From positions 155,107,915-155,171,914 of the forward strand of contig OZ010791.1 in assembly GCA_963932465.1 (NCBI GenBank): 64,000 nt of DNA. Direction: 5' to 3'. The DNA is from Maratus speciosus. Taxonomy: Eukaryota > Arthropoda > Arachnida > Araneae > Salticidae. The number at the start of each line of letters is the position of its first letter. Within the stretch, counting starts at the first letter, position 1. Below are positions 23,290-34,460 of this stretch, piece by piece. Both the position numbers and the translations under genes were made by a program. The notes beneath the pieces were generated by a model, which made no database searches, had not been told where the DNA came from, and worked only from the letters and a program-made list of their open reading frames with translations.

Positions 23290-24962
23290 GGCTATGTCCA
23301 TTCTTAGATAGTAACAAATTACCGCTAGTGTGTGTGGGGGGAATTAATGAATGCAGAGCTGTCAGAAAATGAGAAATAACCCATCTTTCTACGAAACAAA
23401 TCCTCATTTGACTAAAATATTAATTAAACAGTTTCGTGTAAAATATTTGCATGCTGCTCCTGAGATTTTGCTCCCTTTATACAAACAGAAATATTGGGAA
23501 ATTGCTCAAAATCTACTATCAGAACGTTAATCAGAAAATATGTTACATAGAATCCAAGCATTCAAGCAGATTAGGGATGATTTACCCCCTCCTACCCCGC
23601 CAAAAAAATAACGCAATCACTACCATTTAATTGCATAGGATTAGGTTTTTTAGGATTCTTATGATCAAATGTCGTACAGGTCAAAAGTCATGTAAATATT
23701 ACGTCTGAATATACGTGTTTTTTTCCACAAAAATAGTTCATTTGGAAATTATAGAAGATCTCTCTACAAAAACATTCTTGCCGCATTAAAAAGGTCCATT
23801 TACAGACGAAGAAAACCCCCGAGAATTCATAGTAACTATGGAACAAACTTTGAGTGTATTAATAAAGAAATACAGAAATATTCTTCACAGTTCAATCAAA
23901 ACGAAGATAATCAAGGCTTTCTAGCATCAGAAGAAATTCACTGGATATTTAATCCATGTGAAGCGAAGCCCCACGTTTTGGTGGTCTTTGGGAAGATAAG
24001 ATTCAGTGAAATCTATGAAGTGCCATCTCAAGAGAACTGTGGGTGACGCGATACTTAATTACCTAGAATATTTTACAAATTAGTAGTTACTCAAATTGAA
24101 GTCTGTCTTAACTCCAGACCACTCCATTGTCCACAGATCCATGTCATTATACAGCTCTTACACCAGGCTACTTCTTAGTTAGTGATGCACTTATAACATT
24201 ATCTGAGCAAGATGAGTTAGAGTAAGGTGAGCCATCCAAATAAATAGCGTGTAAGACAAGCTATTCGTCTACAAGTTTGTAAACGACGTAGTCAAGAATA
24301 TCTAATTCAGCTATAGCAAATGTTCAAATGGTTCAAAGATCGAAAAAACTTTTCGGTGGGTGACTTAGGTTTTATTAAGGCTGTTCTCAAATCCAAAAGG
24401 TCAACTTTCTGACATACGTTTTAGTTCATTTTTGTTCGGAAACGCATGAAACTAGAAGGTGTTGTTATTCAGAAACTATGCCATCGAACTGTTTTTTTCC
24501 GTTTTCTTGTAAACGCAATAGATTTTTCAGAAAATACTGTCAAAGTTGGCATTTTGAACCGAACTTCCGAACGGAAGAAAATCCAGTCAATAAGGGGAGA
24601 AAAATGCCGTGTCACGTGATCAAAATAGCTTATAACTCAATAGTTAATTGATTGATCCAAAAATGGAAAAAAAAACGTTCAATTCCAAATCGCTTCCATG
24701 GCCAGGCTTTCCAATTTTATACCTTTCCGTTAAAAAATGAATTTGTAAATGTGTCAGAACGTTTTGCGCTTGTTGAGCAGAGCAGTTAAGAACAGCCTTA
24801 AAGATGAAACATTCCTCCACTTAAATGGAAGCTCGGAAGAATTATTCCTGTGCATCCTGGTTTTAACAAAAAAGTTAGAGTAGTGACCATTCAAACTAAT
24901 AGTGATATAATTAAACGTCCTATTGTGAAACTGGTTCCAATAGAGATTAAAGACAAGGTATT
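23290..24962 (+). pseudogene. BEL/Pao LTR retrotransposon pol remnant (integrase and C-terminus)
   Basis: Reading across frameshifts, 23296-23545 gives PFLDSNKLPL, GGINECRAV, LTKILIKQFRVKYLHAAPE and YKQKYWEIAQ. This matches the BEL/Pao layout of a GGR-type segment, then H...LHAG and YW of the integrase zinc domain. 23800-24150 gives an N.GTNF-like segment, EIHWIFNPCEA and QIEVCLNSRPL, the integrase core hallmark. After a TTAA MITE (24375-24801), 24810-24955 gives PLKWKLGRIIPVHPGF, VRVVTIQTN and KRPIVKLVPIEIKD, the BEL/Pao carboxy tail. Stops and frameshifts throughout show it is dead. Protease and reverse transcriptase are absent. Confidence 0.85.
24375..24801 (+). mobile_element. TTAA-flanked MITE, family A copy 3, inside BEL/Pao
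   Basis: It starts TTAAGGCTGTTCTCAAATCC and ends AAGAACAGCC-TTAA. Removing it with one TTAA rejoins the retrotransposon reading GFI to KDE at the TTAA, so insertion was exact with a 4-bp target duplication. It is the best preserved copy of the family. Confidence 0.9.
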
Positions 24963-25330
24963 GCCCTTACTTTAATTTTATTATTTTCGAAAATTGTATA
25001 TTTTGCACTATTTGGTTATTATTAACTTTGTTCTCATTTCGATTTTTTATAGTCACGGTGTTTTCTATGCTGCATTTTGTTGAAATCCTTAGAGGTTTGA
25101 AAGGCACTGGAATGTTTACGTTAGTAAGTATGTTTCTTCTACGAGAAGGCGTAGCTGTTTGCGCCTCCACATGTAAGTAATTCTCAATTTCTGCGATTGT
25201 GTGTGTTCGAGAGATGTACAATGAAATGGCTGCTCGCTAAAACTAAACTGTGGTTGTGAGTAAATAAAACGCTGTATTAAGTTATTATCGTCATTTTAGT
25301 GTGCATTACAGGCTGCATTTAAGAGATCAG
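24963..25330 (+). other. Likely 3' end/LTR of the BEL/Pao remnant
   Basis: This follows directly after the pol tail. AATAAA at 25263 would be a plausible polyadenylation signal. I cannot locate the second LTR, so the limits are uncertain. A minus-strand frame of 84 codons is not considered real. Confidence 0.35.
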
Positions 25331-25389
25331 CTATCAACATTAAAATAGTTTTAAACCACCATATACAAGGATATATATAACTTATATTT

Positions 25390-25930
25390 TACCGAGAAAA
25401 TTTTAAAGTTATTTATTCTGTTTTCAATAATTAGTTATATAAATAGCAGTAGACATAAGATGAGGTAACACTGAGATTACTGACATATTTAGCGTTTATT
25501 CGCAGGACATAACACAAATGTAAACAAAACAGTACGATACTTTTCACAACAATCTGAAAATTAGTTCTCTTACATCGGTGGGGGTATGAATACTTGTAAT
25601 GCTGCAACCTACATATTTTTAACTTAAATAAAAACACTACCATTCTCCCCCACTTAATATTTGGGTTGGGTAGGAGCTCTTTTAATCCGTTTAGATCGCC
25701 TAGGTACCTGTGGAGAAGAAGAATAAGAAGAATTTGTTTTTATAAATTCAGCATCATCATCAATTGAACTCTTGAGTAGGTTTTGGAGCCAGAAGTGTCA
25801 AATTAGAGTCAGATGGTTTAGAACTTGGAGTATTTGGGTCTAAAGAGTCAGCTGATTTAAAACTTGGAGCATTTGGGTGTATCAGATGAGTATCAGCTGG
25901 TTGAATCAAGCAATTTCACGAGGAAGATTT
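25390..25930 (-). pseudogene. Tail of a second LTR retroelement, minus strand
   Basis: Read on the minus strand, 25925-25780 gives a twice-repeated PNTPSSKPSDS-like proline/serine segment (HPNAPSFKSADSLD, then DPNTPSSKPSDS). 25715-25655 gives PRRSKRIKRAPTQP, a stop, and then the purine tract 'aagtgggggagaa'. Arginine-rich RRS.R...P ends followed by a polypurine tract and an LTR are typical of LTR-retrotransposon pol tails. The sequence 25645 downward, with 'aataaa' near 25505 on the minus strand, may be the LTR. The gypsy, copia or BEL class is not resolved. Confidence 0.5.
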
Positions 25931-26950
25931 CAGTAGGTTGAACATTTTCATATGGTATTTGGTTATGAAGTTATGTCTATATCTTTAAGCCAAATAATAA
26001 AAGAATTATACAAGTGTGAACGAAAAGTTGCGCAGCCTTTGAATGTTTTATTAAAAAAAAAATACATACATAATTCAAACTGCAAACATGAACTGAATTA
26101 AAAGTGTGGCTATTTTGAGATACAAGACTGACAGGAAAATTAACATGATCTTAGGAGATCGTCAAAATGTGACCCGATCCTTCGGATACACACATGAATG
26201 CGTTTTTCTACATTTTAGTCCACTCTACTCTATGTTAGAATGCTTACCAAAGACACAGAGAGAACCTGCGGAACTCAGTAGTGATGCAAATTCGGGCCCT
26301 TTAGTGTAGTATTATAAAATAAGCTTGCAGAATAACTACTTCTTAATAGTATTACCTATTTGCTTAAAATTTGAACATCATTAAATGTAAAAAAACAGCA
26401 GCAGCAATAAAAATTTTCGCTGCCGTATACACTTACGCTGCTGTGAGGCCCTCAGAAATAGTGCTCCCTAACATTTCACCAGATTAGCTACTCTAAGGTT
26501 GCACCACAGCTAATGATTTATTACAGTATTATGCATCACCTCCCCTCAATTTTGTGAAATAACATTCACATATACATAAGTTCTTTTTGTTTTAATTTAT
26601 CAATTCTTTTAAGATAAAAATTTTACGTAATAAAAGTGTTCTTACCTTTACTTACTTTGCTATTTTATTTGAAAGCAGAACCAGTGAAGGTCTCTCAAAG
26701 AGAATTGGGTCCGGTAATTTGTGCCAGTTTTACCTACCTCTATATGTCCTTGAATGCTCATTTGATGAAACTCATGTGCAAAATTTGCTTTTAGGTCATC
26801 GATACAGTGTTGTTCGCCTAAACACGAGCTTTTAGGTTACCCCACATAAAAAAAAAATCAAGGTATGACGTATCGAACGCGAGGCGGATTGATATTGTGG
26901 TAGCGTGAGTGGCATTCAGTCACAGATTTCAAGGGTAAAGAACTTTTTAT
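25931..26950. other. Unassigned sequence
   Basis: No inverted ends or protein similarity were seen. A 67-codon plus-strand frame near 26106 has no recognisable motif. Confidence 0.35.
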
Positions 26951-27087
26951 TTATACAAGACAAATATCAGACCTCCACCAATCAAATTAAAGTAAGAAAT
27001 TATAAAATGGAATGAAGACGATGGTAAGGTCAGATTATAGTCTAGACTAGGTGAAGTACTTGAGAAATCAAGAGTCTGACACTGTTC

Positions 27088-27971
27088 TTAAGGTATGTGT
27101 CTACCTTTGGAGCACTTTTTTCTGAAAAATATGAAATTTTTATCAAACACATGTGTTTTTAGTTAAAACAGGAAATAAAACCATGAATTCATATGAATTT
27201 TTCATGGAGTTTTAATTAAATTTTCAAATTCAGGCAGTATTTAGTCAAATTTTAGTAAAGAATTGCGTTTATGCCAAACCTTCTATAACGAAATCTATTA
27301 AATCTATTTCACTTTTTTCTTTCAACAATATATTAGCAAACCCTTTTCCTGTGTTATAAAGCAAAAGATTTGCAACACCTCTTAAATTTACTAACATATA
27401 CCAAAATTTGTATACAAAACATGATTTTTTTCAAAAAAAAAAATCGTGCATTTTTCAATAAAAATACCTCTTAAATTAATATATAGAAGCTTACAAGGTA
27501 TATTTTGATTCATAACATACCATTAGATGAGTAGAACCTTGTGACAAAATTTTATTTCAATATCTTAAAAACTGTTTTAAGAAATGATGTTTCTCGTACA
27601 CAATGAAAAACGCAGTTTTCCAGAAAACGGAAATTAAGATTTTGATAGAGCACAAAAAATTATGCATAAAGTTTACAACTTTAAAATCCACCATAATTGT
27701 AGATGTTTATGTATTTTTGTATAGATTAAATATTATATATTTGTGTGTTAAAATGTATTGTTTACCTTTTTGTGGCTCTTTAAACGGTCACTTCCGGTTT
27801 CAGATTGTTCATTTCCGGTTTATATTTTGGGCTATAACTTTGCTTCTAATTATCGCTGAACCAAAAGCAAGGCATTTTTTAAATTCTAATTATTTGAACT
27901 TTAAAATAATTTTTAAAAAAATCGAAAATTTTCGCAAAAACAGCGATTTGGGGGTAGGCACATTACCTTAA
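27088..27971. mobile_element. TTAA-flanked element, 884 bp, with visible empty site
   Basis: The ends are TTAAGGTATGTGTCTACC and GGTAGGCACATTACCTTAA, an inverted repeat beginning at TTAA. The duplicate unit at 28396-28410 keeps the uninterrupted site 'ctgttcTTAAgcaaag', which proves insertion at TTAA with a 4-bp duplication. A 122-codon frame (27603-27971) runs into the terminal repeat and has no transposase motif, so the element is treated as non-autonomous. Confidence 0.9.
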
Positions 27972-28687
27972 GCAAAGTTTATTTTTCAGTAAAGTCTCCA
28001 AGAGATTGCTTAAAAAATGACCTTATAGGTTTTTCTAGTATTTTCCGAACCACCTTCGGAGGGTTTAACCCGTGGAGACTGTTTCATGGAGAGAATGTCG
28101 CTGGGAACACGCTGGGAATAGGGGTACTGCGACAGTTTTTTAGCAATGAAGTGTTCATTATTGGGTTCTAAACAGTAGCAGTAAATCGTTGTCTTGTTTG
28201 AATGTGGAACATTTGAGTGTGACTCTTTAAACGCTCCAGTGACTTTAATGACAGACGTTGCTGCAATAAATGCTCAATCTCCACCAATCAAATTAAAATA
28301 AGAAAATATAAAATGGAATGAAGATGATGTTAAGGGTAAGGTCAGATTATAGTCTAGAATAGGTGAAGTACATGAGAAGTCAACAGTCTGATACTGTTCT
28401 TAAGCAAAGTTTATTTTTCAGTAAAGTCTCTGAGAGCTTGCTTAATAAATGACCTTATAGGTTTTTCTAGTGTTTCTCGAACCACCTTCGGAGGGTTTAA
28501 CCCGTGAGGACTGTTTCATGGGGAAAAAGTAGCTGGGAATATTAACAAACATTTTATATATCACACGGGGCGACAAATCGGGGTACTGCGACAGTTTTTT
28601 AGAGATGAAGTGTTCGTCATTGGGTTCCAAACAGTAGCAGTAAAACGGGTCTCGTAACATTTGGGTTAACATTTGTTGGGTTAACAT

Positions 28688-29140
28688 TTAACTCTTTGAC
28701 GAGGGACCTTTGAAATAAATTTTTTATTTTTTGTAAATTTCACTTTAAATATCATTTAAGGGTACATTATATGCATTATGGCATACATTTATCACAAAAA
28801 AAAAAAAAAAAAAAAAGGAATTTTCCGTAATATTTTAGAATTTTTCAAAATGATCCATGCGAACTCAATATCAATCAAAATCCCCAATATTGTTTATATA
28901 AGTTTGGTTTATATATAAACAAAAGTGTGCATCGAATTTTATATATTACAATATAAAGGTTAAAAAAAAATATATTTTCTAATTTTTTTGAAATTTTGAG
29001 CAAAAATTAAAAAAAAATTTTTTTGGTGATAAATGTATGCTATAATGCATATAATGCGCCCTTGAATGATATTTAAAGTAAAAATTACAAAAAAAAAAAA
29101 AAAAAAAAAAAAAGATTTTAAAAGTCCCCCGTCCCCTTAG
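28688..29140. mobile_element. Fold-back TTAA MITE, family B copy 1
   Basis: The left arm 'gagggacctttgaaat...actttaaatatcatttaagggtacattatatgcattatggcatacatttatcac' pairs with the right arm 'ggtgataaatgtatgctataatgcatataatgcgcccttgaatgatatttaaagta...aaaagtccccgtcccc'. TTAA lies at the left edge (28688), and a damaged TTAG at the right. A-runs expanded at 28797 and 29091. Confidence 0.75.
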
Positions 29141-30125
29141 TAGGGGTGCACAACCTTTTTGAGAGAAGGGCCACTTACAAAAATGTTTGGGTTGTCGAGG
29201 GCCACATCAATAATACAGACAGGATTCTATATCGGGAGGTTGGGGGGGGGGGCTATTAACTCTTTATTCTTGAAGAATAATAAATTTTTGCATATAAAAA
29301 ATAAACAAATAGAAATAAGTAATTGTATGCAGGGCTCTTCACGTCTGTATTTATTTCTATCTGTAACCATACAACACTTTATGAAGACTAACTGTTCTTT
29401 CCTGATAAATGGAAAATTTTAACAAAATTCAAAATTGTTTTTCCACGAACGATTGAAGAATTTCGCGATATTTTTGTGATCAATTGAGAAAAGTTTCCAT
29501 CAATTGTCGAAATTCGTGATTTTTTTTTTTTTTTACCTCGACAGAGTGACAAATTCGCGATTTTTTCTCGCGATAAATTTACGAAACTCGCGATTTTTCC
29601 GCAGCCAATCACCGAAATTTGAGATTCTTCCGCGCCTGATTGGCAAGTTTCGCGATTTTTTCACCCCGATCATCGTGATACTTAACTGACGGGCGAAATT
29701 TGTAATTTTTTCCCCGCGGAAAATTGACGAAATTCGCGATTTTTTCTCGTGATAAAATGACGAAACTTGCTGTTTTTTCCGAATCCGATCAACGAAATTT
29801 GGAATTTTTGAGCACCTCATCAAAATTCGCAATTTTTCCGCACTCGATCAACGAAATTCGCGATTTTTCTTCACCCGGTCAATAAAATTCACAATTCTTA
29901 TCTGACTCTGACGAAATTTGTAATTTTTCCCGCGGCAATTTGACGAAATTTGCGATAAACTGACGAAACTCGCGATTTTTCCGGATCCGAACGAAATTGG
30001 ATATATTTTCCAGCGAGAAATTGACGAAATTACCTATTTTTTCCAGCAACACATGGACAAAAATTGCGATTTTTTTTCCAGTTATAAAGTTTCGAATTCG
30101 CGGGCCACAAGCTGTGCATCCCTAC
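29141..30125. mobile_element. hAT-like element carrying an internal minisatellite
   Basis: The left end is TAGGGGTGCACAACCTTTTTG, with 'gggccac' inside. The right end is 'gggccacaagctgtgcatcccta', its inverse. These ends match a well-known hAT-type terminus (CAGGGGTGnnCAACC). It lies between two family B MITEs at a CCTTAAG site, whose remnants ccttag and ccttaag flank it. About 650 bp of the interior (29430-30090) is a minisatellite. Confidence 0.7.
29430..30090 (+). repeat. Minisatellite, about 30 bp, 'acgaaattcgcgatttttt'
   Basis: Roughly twenty variant copies of 'tgacgaaatt.gcgattttttcc.c.' follow one another, for example near 29470, 29575, 29605, 29725, 29760, 29845 and 29960. Short frames on both strands (up to 99 codons, with repeated KSR..F and KNREF words) simply translate the repeat. 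Confidence 0.85.
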
Positions 30126-30127
30126 CT

Positions 30128-30788
30128 TAAGGGGACAAGGGACCTTCAAATTCATCTTCTAATTTTTTTCAAATATCACTTTAAATACTATTCAAAGGCA
30201 TTATAACATTATGGCATATATTTATCACACGTTAAATTGAAAAAAAAAATTGAGGAGAAAAATAAGGAATTTTCTTGGCTTATCATAAGCGTTATGAAAG
30301 AATTTTCAAAAAAAAAAAAAAAAAATTTTTTTTTCGCATTCTATATCAATTAAACTCCTCAATATTTTTTTATGCAAGTTTGTTTTATATATATAAATTA
30401 AACTGTGCATGGAATTTTATGTATGTGAATGTAAAGGTAAGGAAAAAAATATTTTCTAAATTTTATGAAATTTTCAGCATTTTTGCATACCATTTCTGCA
30501 ATTAACTACCTTTAACTGTTCCTATTATATTTAGTTTCAAAAAACGATGTACAGTTTTATAACAAATATAATGACAAATAAGGCTATATAATGGGATTTT
30601 AATTGATATGGAATGCGCATGGGGCATTTTGAAAAGTTCTTCATATAGGTTAAAATATCGAAGAAAATTCTTTATTTTTCTCCCCCAATTTTTTTTTTTT
30701 AATTTCAAGAGTGATAAATATATGTCATAATGCATATAGAATACTATTTAAATACTATTATATACCCTTGAATACTATTTAAAGTATA
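30128..30788. mobile_element. Fold-back TTAA MITE, family B copy 2
   Basis: It starts TTAAGGGGACAAGGGACCTTC and repeats the arm words of copy 1 ('atcactttaaatactattcaaaggcatta', 'attatggcatatatttatcac'). The right arm 'gtgataaatatatgtcataatgcatatagaatactattt' is inverted and followed by a small duplication. The right terminus is lost. Confidence 0.65.
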
Positions 30789-30857
30789 GGCGTTGCTGCA
30801 ATAAATGCTCAATCATAAAAATTCTTTGTGCTTGGGAAAATTCCACCTTCATCTCGC

Positions 30858-31099
30858 CCCACCAGTGGCCGAGAGGTTCTGCTCTCGAAGCTGGTAGACG
30901 GGAGGTGCTGGGTTCGAACCCCATCGCGCTCGTCGGCCTAATCGTTTGGAGTTTTCGTGGTTTTCTTCGAACCTTGGATTTCCAAGCGTTAATACGGGTT
31001 AGGTTCCCTTAGAAAGACCACCACGAAGGGCACTCCGCCCTTAGGGCCTATATCCCTCGTGTTGATAATTGGCCGTCATAAACACAACCAACCAACCAT
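30858..31099 (+). mobile_element. tRNA-derived SINE with 15-bp target duplication
   Basis: The head holds an A-box-like 'agtggccgagaggttctg' and a perfect B box 'gggttcgaacccc', as in RNA polymerase III promoters. The body has 'ttcgtggttttcttcgaacc' and 'ggcactccgcccttagggcc'. The tail ends in (AACC)n. The 15-bp word CCACCTTCATCTCGC flanks both sides (30843-30857 and 31100-31114), a perfect target-site duplication. It is therefore a full-length, fairly recent insertion dependent on LINE machinery. Confidence 0.9.
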
Positions 31100-31173
31100 C
31101 CACCTTCATCTCGCACCGAACAAACGTAGCAGTATTTTCTTCTAATATTTGATTTTCAACAGTATAGTGTTGC

Positions 31174-32173
31174 CTAGAGGTCTGCACGGGCCGAAATTTC
31201 CAGGCCCGGGCCCGATCCCGGCCCGATTCACAGAAAAAAAATTTCGGCCGGGCCCGTAGAAAAAAAAATATTGGCCCGGTCTGGTAAAACAGCTAAAATT
31301 TTGGACCGAGCCCGGCCCGGCACTAGTGAATTGCTACAAAATATTGATTTTTACGTCGATTTGGTTAAAAATTTGACTCTTACGAGGAGTTCTGACCAAA
31401 AATATTTATCTTAACTTTTTTTTCATGTTTCTAAACTTCATTTTTATATAGGTGTCGCAGGCTGCGATATTTATTTTTTTTTAATGAATCGCTATTTCTT
31501 CTATGTAAATGTTTCAGTTATCATTAATATTGTTAATCCATATTCCATGCATTGAATTGTTAAAAATCTGAAAAATGCTATACAGTAAAATCTTCTAAGA
31601 CTCAATTACATAGAAAAGAAAAAAAAAATGCGTTATAGACAAGTTCCCTTCTTAGCAAATGTAAATGTATTATATATTCGTTTCTGACGTATTAGTATAT
31701 TAATTTTGCATGTATCAACACGTTTCTCAGTTTAAAACAGGATTCCGTCATAGGCAGGTTCCTTTTAACACGTTTTATTATATTTTAATTTAGCTATATT
31801 TTAATTAGCGTAGAAATTTACTATTCTTTAAAAAGAATAAATGTTAATGTTTAATTGTAGAATAACGGCGATTCAAAAATGTATGTATATTTTGCAAAAA
31901 TATTTGGGCCAGGCTTAATTTTACTGACCTTTGAACGGACAGGTCACGCCGAGACAATGATTTTCATACGGGCTGGCTCAGAACTAGGACTGAAAATTTT
32001 GGGCCACGAAGACTAGAAAATAAACCAGACCAGTCTCTGTACAGAAAAAATAAGTTAGGCCCCGCCCGGCACGATTCTTCCAGAAAAAAGTAAGGCCCGA
32101 ACCTGTCCCGTCCCGACCCGAGTGCCGCAAATGAAAATAGGTGCGAGCCTGGCCCGTGCAGATAGATCTCTAA
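31174..32173. mobile_element. hAT-like element with GC-rich ends, about 1.0 kb
   Basis: The ends read 'tagaggtctgcacgggcc' and 'ggcccgtgcagatagatctcta'. Next to each lies a run of 'ggcccg' words that face each other. The flanks 'agtgttgcc' and 'agcgttgcc' give a near-perfect 8-bp duplication. 'AGGTCTGCACGGGCC' is a recurrent hAT terminus. A 79-codon minus-strand frame across the GC-rich end is not a gene. Confidence 0.8.
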
Positions 32174-32360
32174 GCGTTGCCATCTATCCAGAAATAATCC
32201 CACTGTTACATATTTCGGATTTTGTAGATTTTTTTAGGTAGCTTTCTTTACAAAAAAGCTACCTATTGCAGCCGTTCGGAGGAAAGCGATTTCAAAAAAT
32301 TTTGGTATATTTTCATCGATCATGACCCCCAGACCCCGAAACCACCCTCCGTTCAAAATT

Positions 32361-32381
32361 GATATATATATATATATATAT
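32361..32381. repeat. (TA)n microsatellite
   Basis: A short TA dinucleotide run immediately left of the 327-bp array. Confidence 0.85.
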
Positions 32382-32409
32382 CTGACCTATGTCACACTGT
32401 AACTCCCGT

Positions 32410-34460
32410 AATTATGAACCGATTTCGATGTAATTCGGTGTGTACATAGTACATACCAATGTCTCGACCGAGTTCGTTGGCCAGCTTAATCCGCCGTTTT
32501 GTTTCAAAATGGCGGCCATTTAAAATTTTTAAAAAAAATTTAAATTTGAAATGTGGCACCAAAAAATTAAAAATGGAAAAATATTTTTTTTTTATGTATT
32601 TGACCTTTATACAAAGATTCCGGAGCGGTTTTTGTTTCGTCTATATCTTAAAAAATGGCTGAGTTATAGCATTTTGAATTTCTAGCGTGGCTGACATTTT
32701 GAAACGTCCTGAAATTTGTCACGCGATAAAAGGCGTATTTATGAACCGATTTGGATGTAATTCGGTGTGTACATAGTACATACCAATCTCTCCACCGAGT
32801 TCGTTGGCCAGCTTCATCCGCCATTTTGTTTCAAAATGGCGGCCATTTAAAATTTTTTTTAAATTTTAAAATTTGAAATGTGGTACCAAAAAATTGAAAA
32901 TGGAAAAATATTTTTTTCTTATGTATTTGACCTTTATACAAAAATTTCGGAGCAGTTTCTGTTTCGTCTATATCTTAAAAAATGGCTGAGTTATAGCATT
33001 TTGAATTTCTAGCGTGGCTGACATTTTGAAACGTCCTGAATTTTGTCACGCAATAAAAGGCGTATTTATGAACCGATTTGGATGTAACTTCGTTTATACA
33101 TAGTACATACCAATGTCTCGACCGGGTTCGTTGGCCAGCTTCACCCGCCATCTTGTTTAAAAATGGCGGCCATTTAAATTTTTAAGAAAAATTTAAATTT
33201 GAAATGTGGTACCAAAAATTGAAAATTGAAGAACCATTTTCTTCTTATGTGTTTGACCTTGATAAAAAGATTCGGGAGCAGTTTTTGTTTCGTCTATATC
33301 TTAAGAAATGGCTGAGTTATAGCATTTTGAATTTCTAGCGTGACTGACATTTTGAAACGTCCTGATTTTTCTCACGTAATAACAGGCGTATTTATGAACC
33401 GACTTGGATGTACCTTGGTGTGTACATAGTACATGCAAATATCTCGACCGAGTTCGTTGGCCAGCTTCATCCGCCATCTTGTTTCCAAATGGCGGCCATT
33501 TAAAAAAATTAAAAAATAAAAAAAATTAAATGAGATACCAAAAAATTGGAAAATGAAAAAGATTTTTTTTGTATGTGTTTGACCTTAATACAAAGATTCC
33601 GGAACAGTTTTTCTTTCGTCTATATCTAAAAAAAAAATGGCTGAGTAATAGCATTTTGAATTTCTCTTGTGGCTGACATTTTAAAACGACCTGATTTTTG
33701 TCACGCGATAACAGGCGTATTTATGAACCTATTTGGATGTAACTTGGTCTGTACATAGTACATACCAATGTCTCGACCGAGTTCGTTGGCCAGCTTCATT
33801 CGCCATCTTGTTTCAAAAGGGTTGCCATTTAAAAAAAATTAAATTTAAAATTCAAAATGAGGTATTAAAGAATTGGAAAATGAAAAAGATTTTTTTTGTG
33901 TTTGGCCTTGATACAAAGATTCCGGAGCAGTTTTTGTTTCTGAAAATTTGTTCTTTTTTGATATCTTAAAAAATGGTTGATTTATAGCACTTTGAATTTC
34001 TAGCATGGTTAACATTTTGAAACGATCTTGTATTTGTCACGCGATAACACACGTATTCGCCTATTTCGATGTAAGAAGGCATGTGGATAGTATACATCAA
34101 CACCTCGACCAAGTTCGCTGGCCAGATTCATCAGTCATCTTGTTTCAAAATGGCGGCCATTAAATTAAAAATATATATATATTTAAAGTGAGGTGCAAAA
34201 AAATTAGAAATTGAAAAAGGTTGCTTTCTTAAGTATTTGATCTTGATATAAGTAGTCAGGAGCATTTTTTGTTTGTCTTTACCTTAAAAAATGGCTCAGA
34301 TATAGCAGTTTCAATTTCTATTGTGGGTGATATTTTGAAAAATCTGATAGCACTCCTATATATTAACCGATTCCGATGTGAGTGAACATGTGCACAGCAA
34401 TTACTAAGGTTTCGACCAAGTTCACTGCTTAGCCTCATCCACCATATTGTCTTAAAATGA
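32410..34460 (+). repeat. Tandem array, about 327-bp monomer, six or more units
   Basis: 'ttatgaaccgattt.gatgtaa.t' begins units at about 32412, 32739, 33066, 33392 and 33721, with decayed units near 34050 and 34366. Each contains 'cgaccgagttcgttggccagcttcatccgccat.ttgttt.aaaatggcggccattt', a stretch of A/T, 'tttgacct...acaaagattccggagcag.ttttgtttcgtctatatctt' and 'atggctgagttatagcattttgaatttct'. Divergence increases to the right. Confidence 0.95.

Larger units (their letters stand above)
26965..30815 (+). repeat. Tandem duplicate unit of about 430 bp, split by insertions
   Basis: 'ctccaccaatcaaatta.a.taagaaa.tataaaatggaatgaaga' begins at 26974 and 28276. 'gcaaagtttatttttcagtaaagtctc' begins at 27972 and 28404. 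'gcgttgctgcaataaatgctcaatc'-like words occur at 28257 and 30791. Both copies contain 'aaccaccttcggagggtttaacccgtg' and 'ggggtactgcgacagttttttag'. Copy 1 is cut by the element 27088-27971, and copy 2 by the nest 28688-30788. The origin of the unit (possibly LTR-like) is unknown. Confidence 0.8.

Noticed and set aside
27603..27971. 122-codon open frame
   Set aside because: It runs into the terminal inverted repeat of the TTAA element, and its sequence shows no transposase or other known motif.
29388..29832. Overlapping frames of 60-99 codons on both strands with repeated basic words
   Set aside because: They are direct translations of the 30-bp minisatellite.
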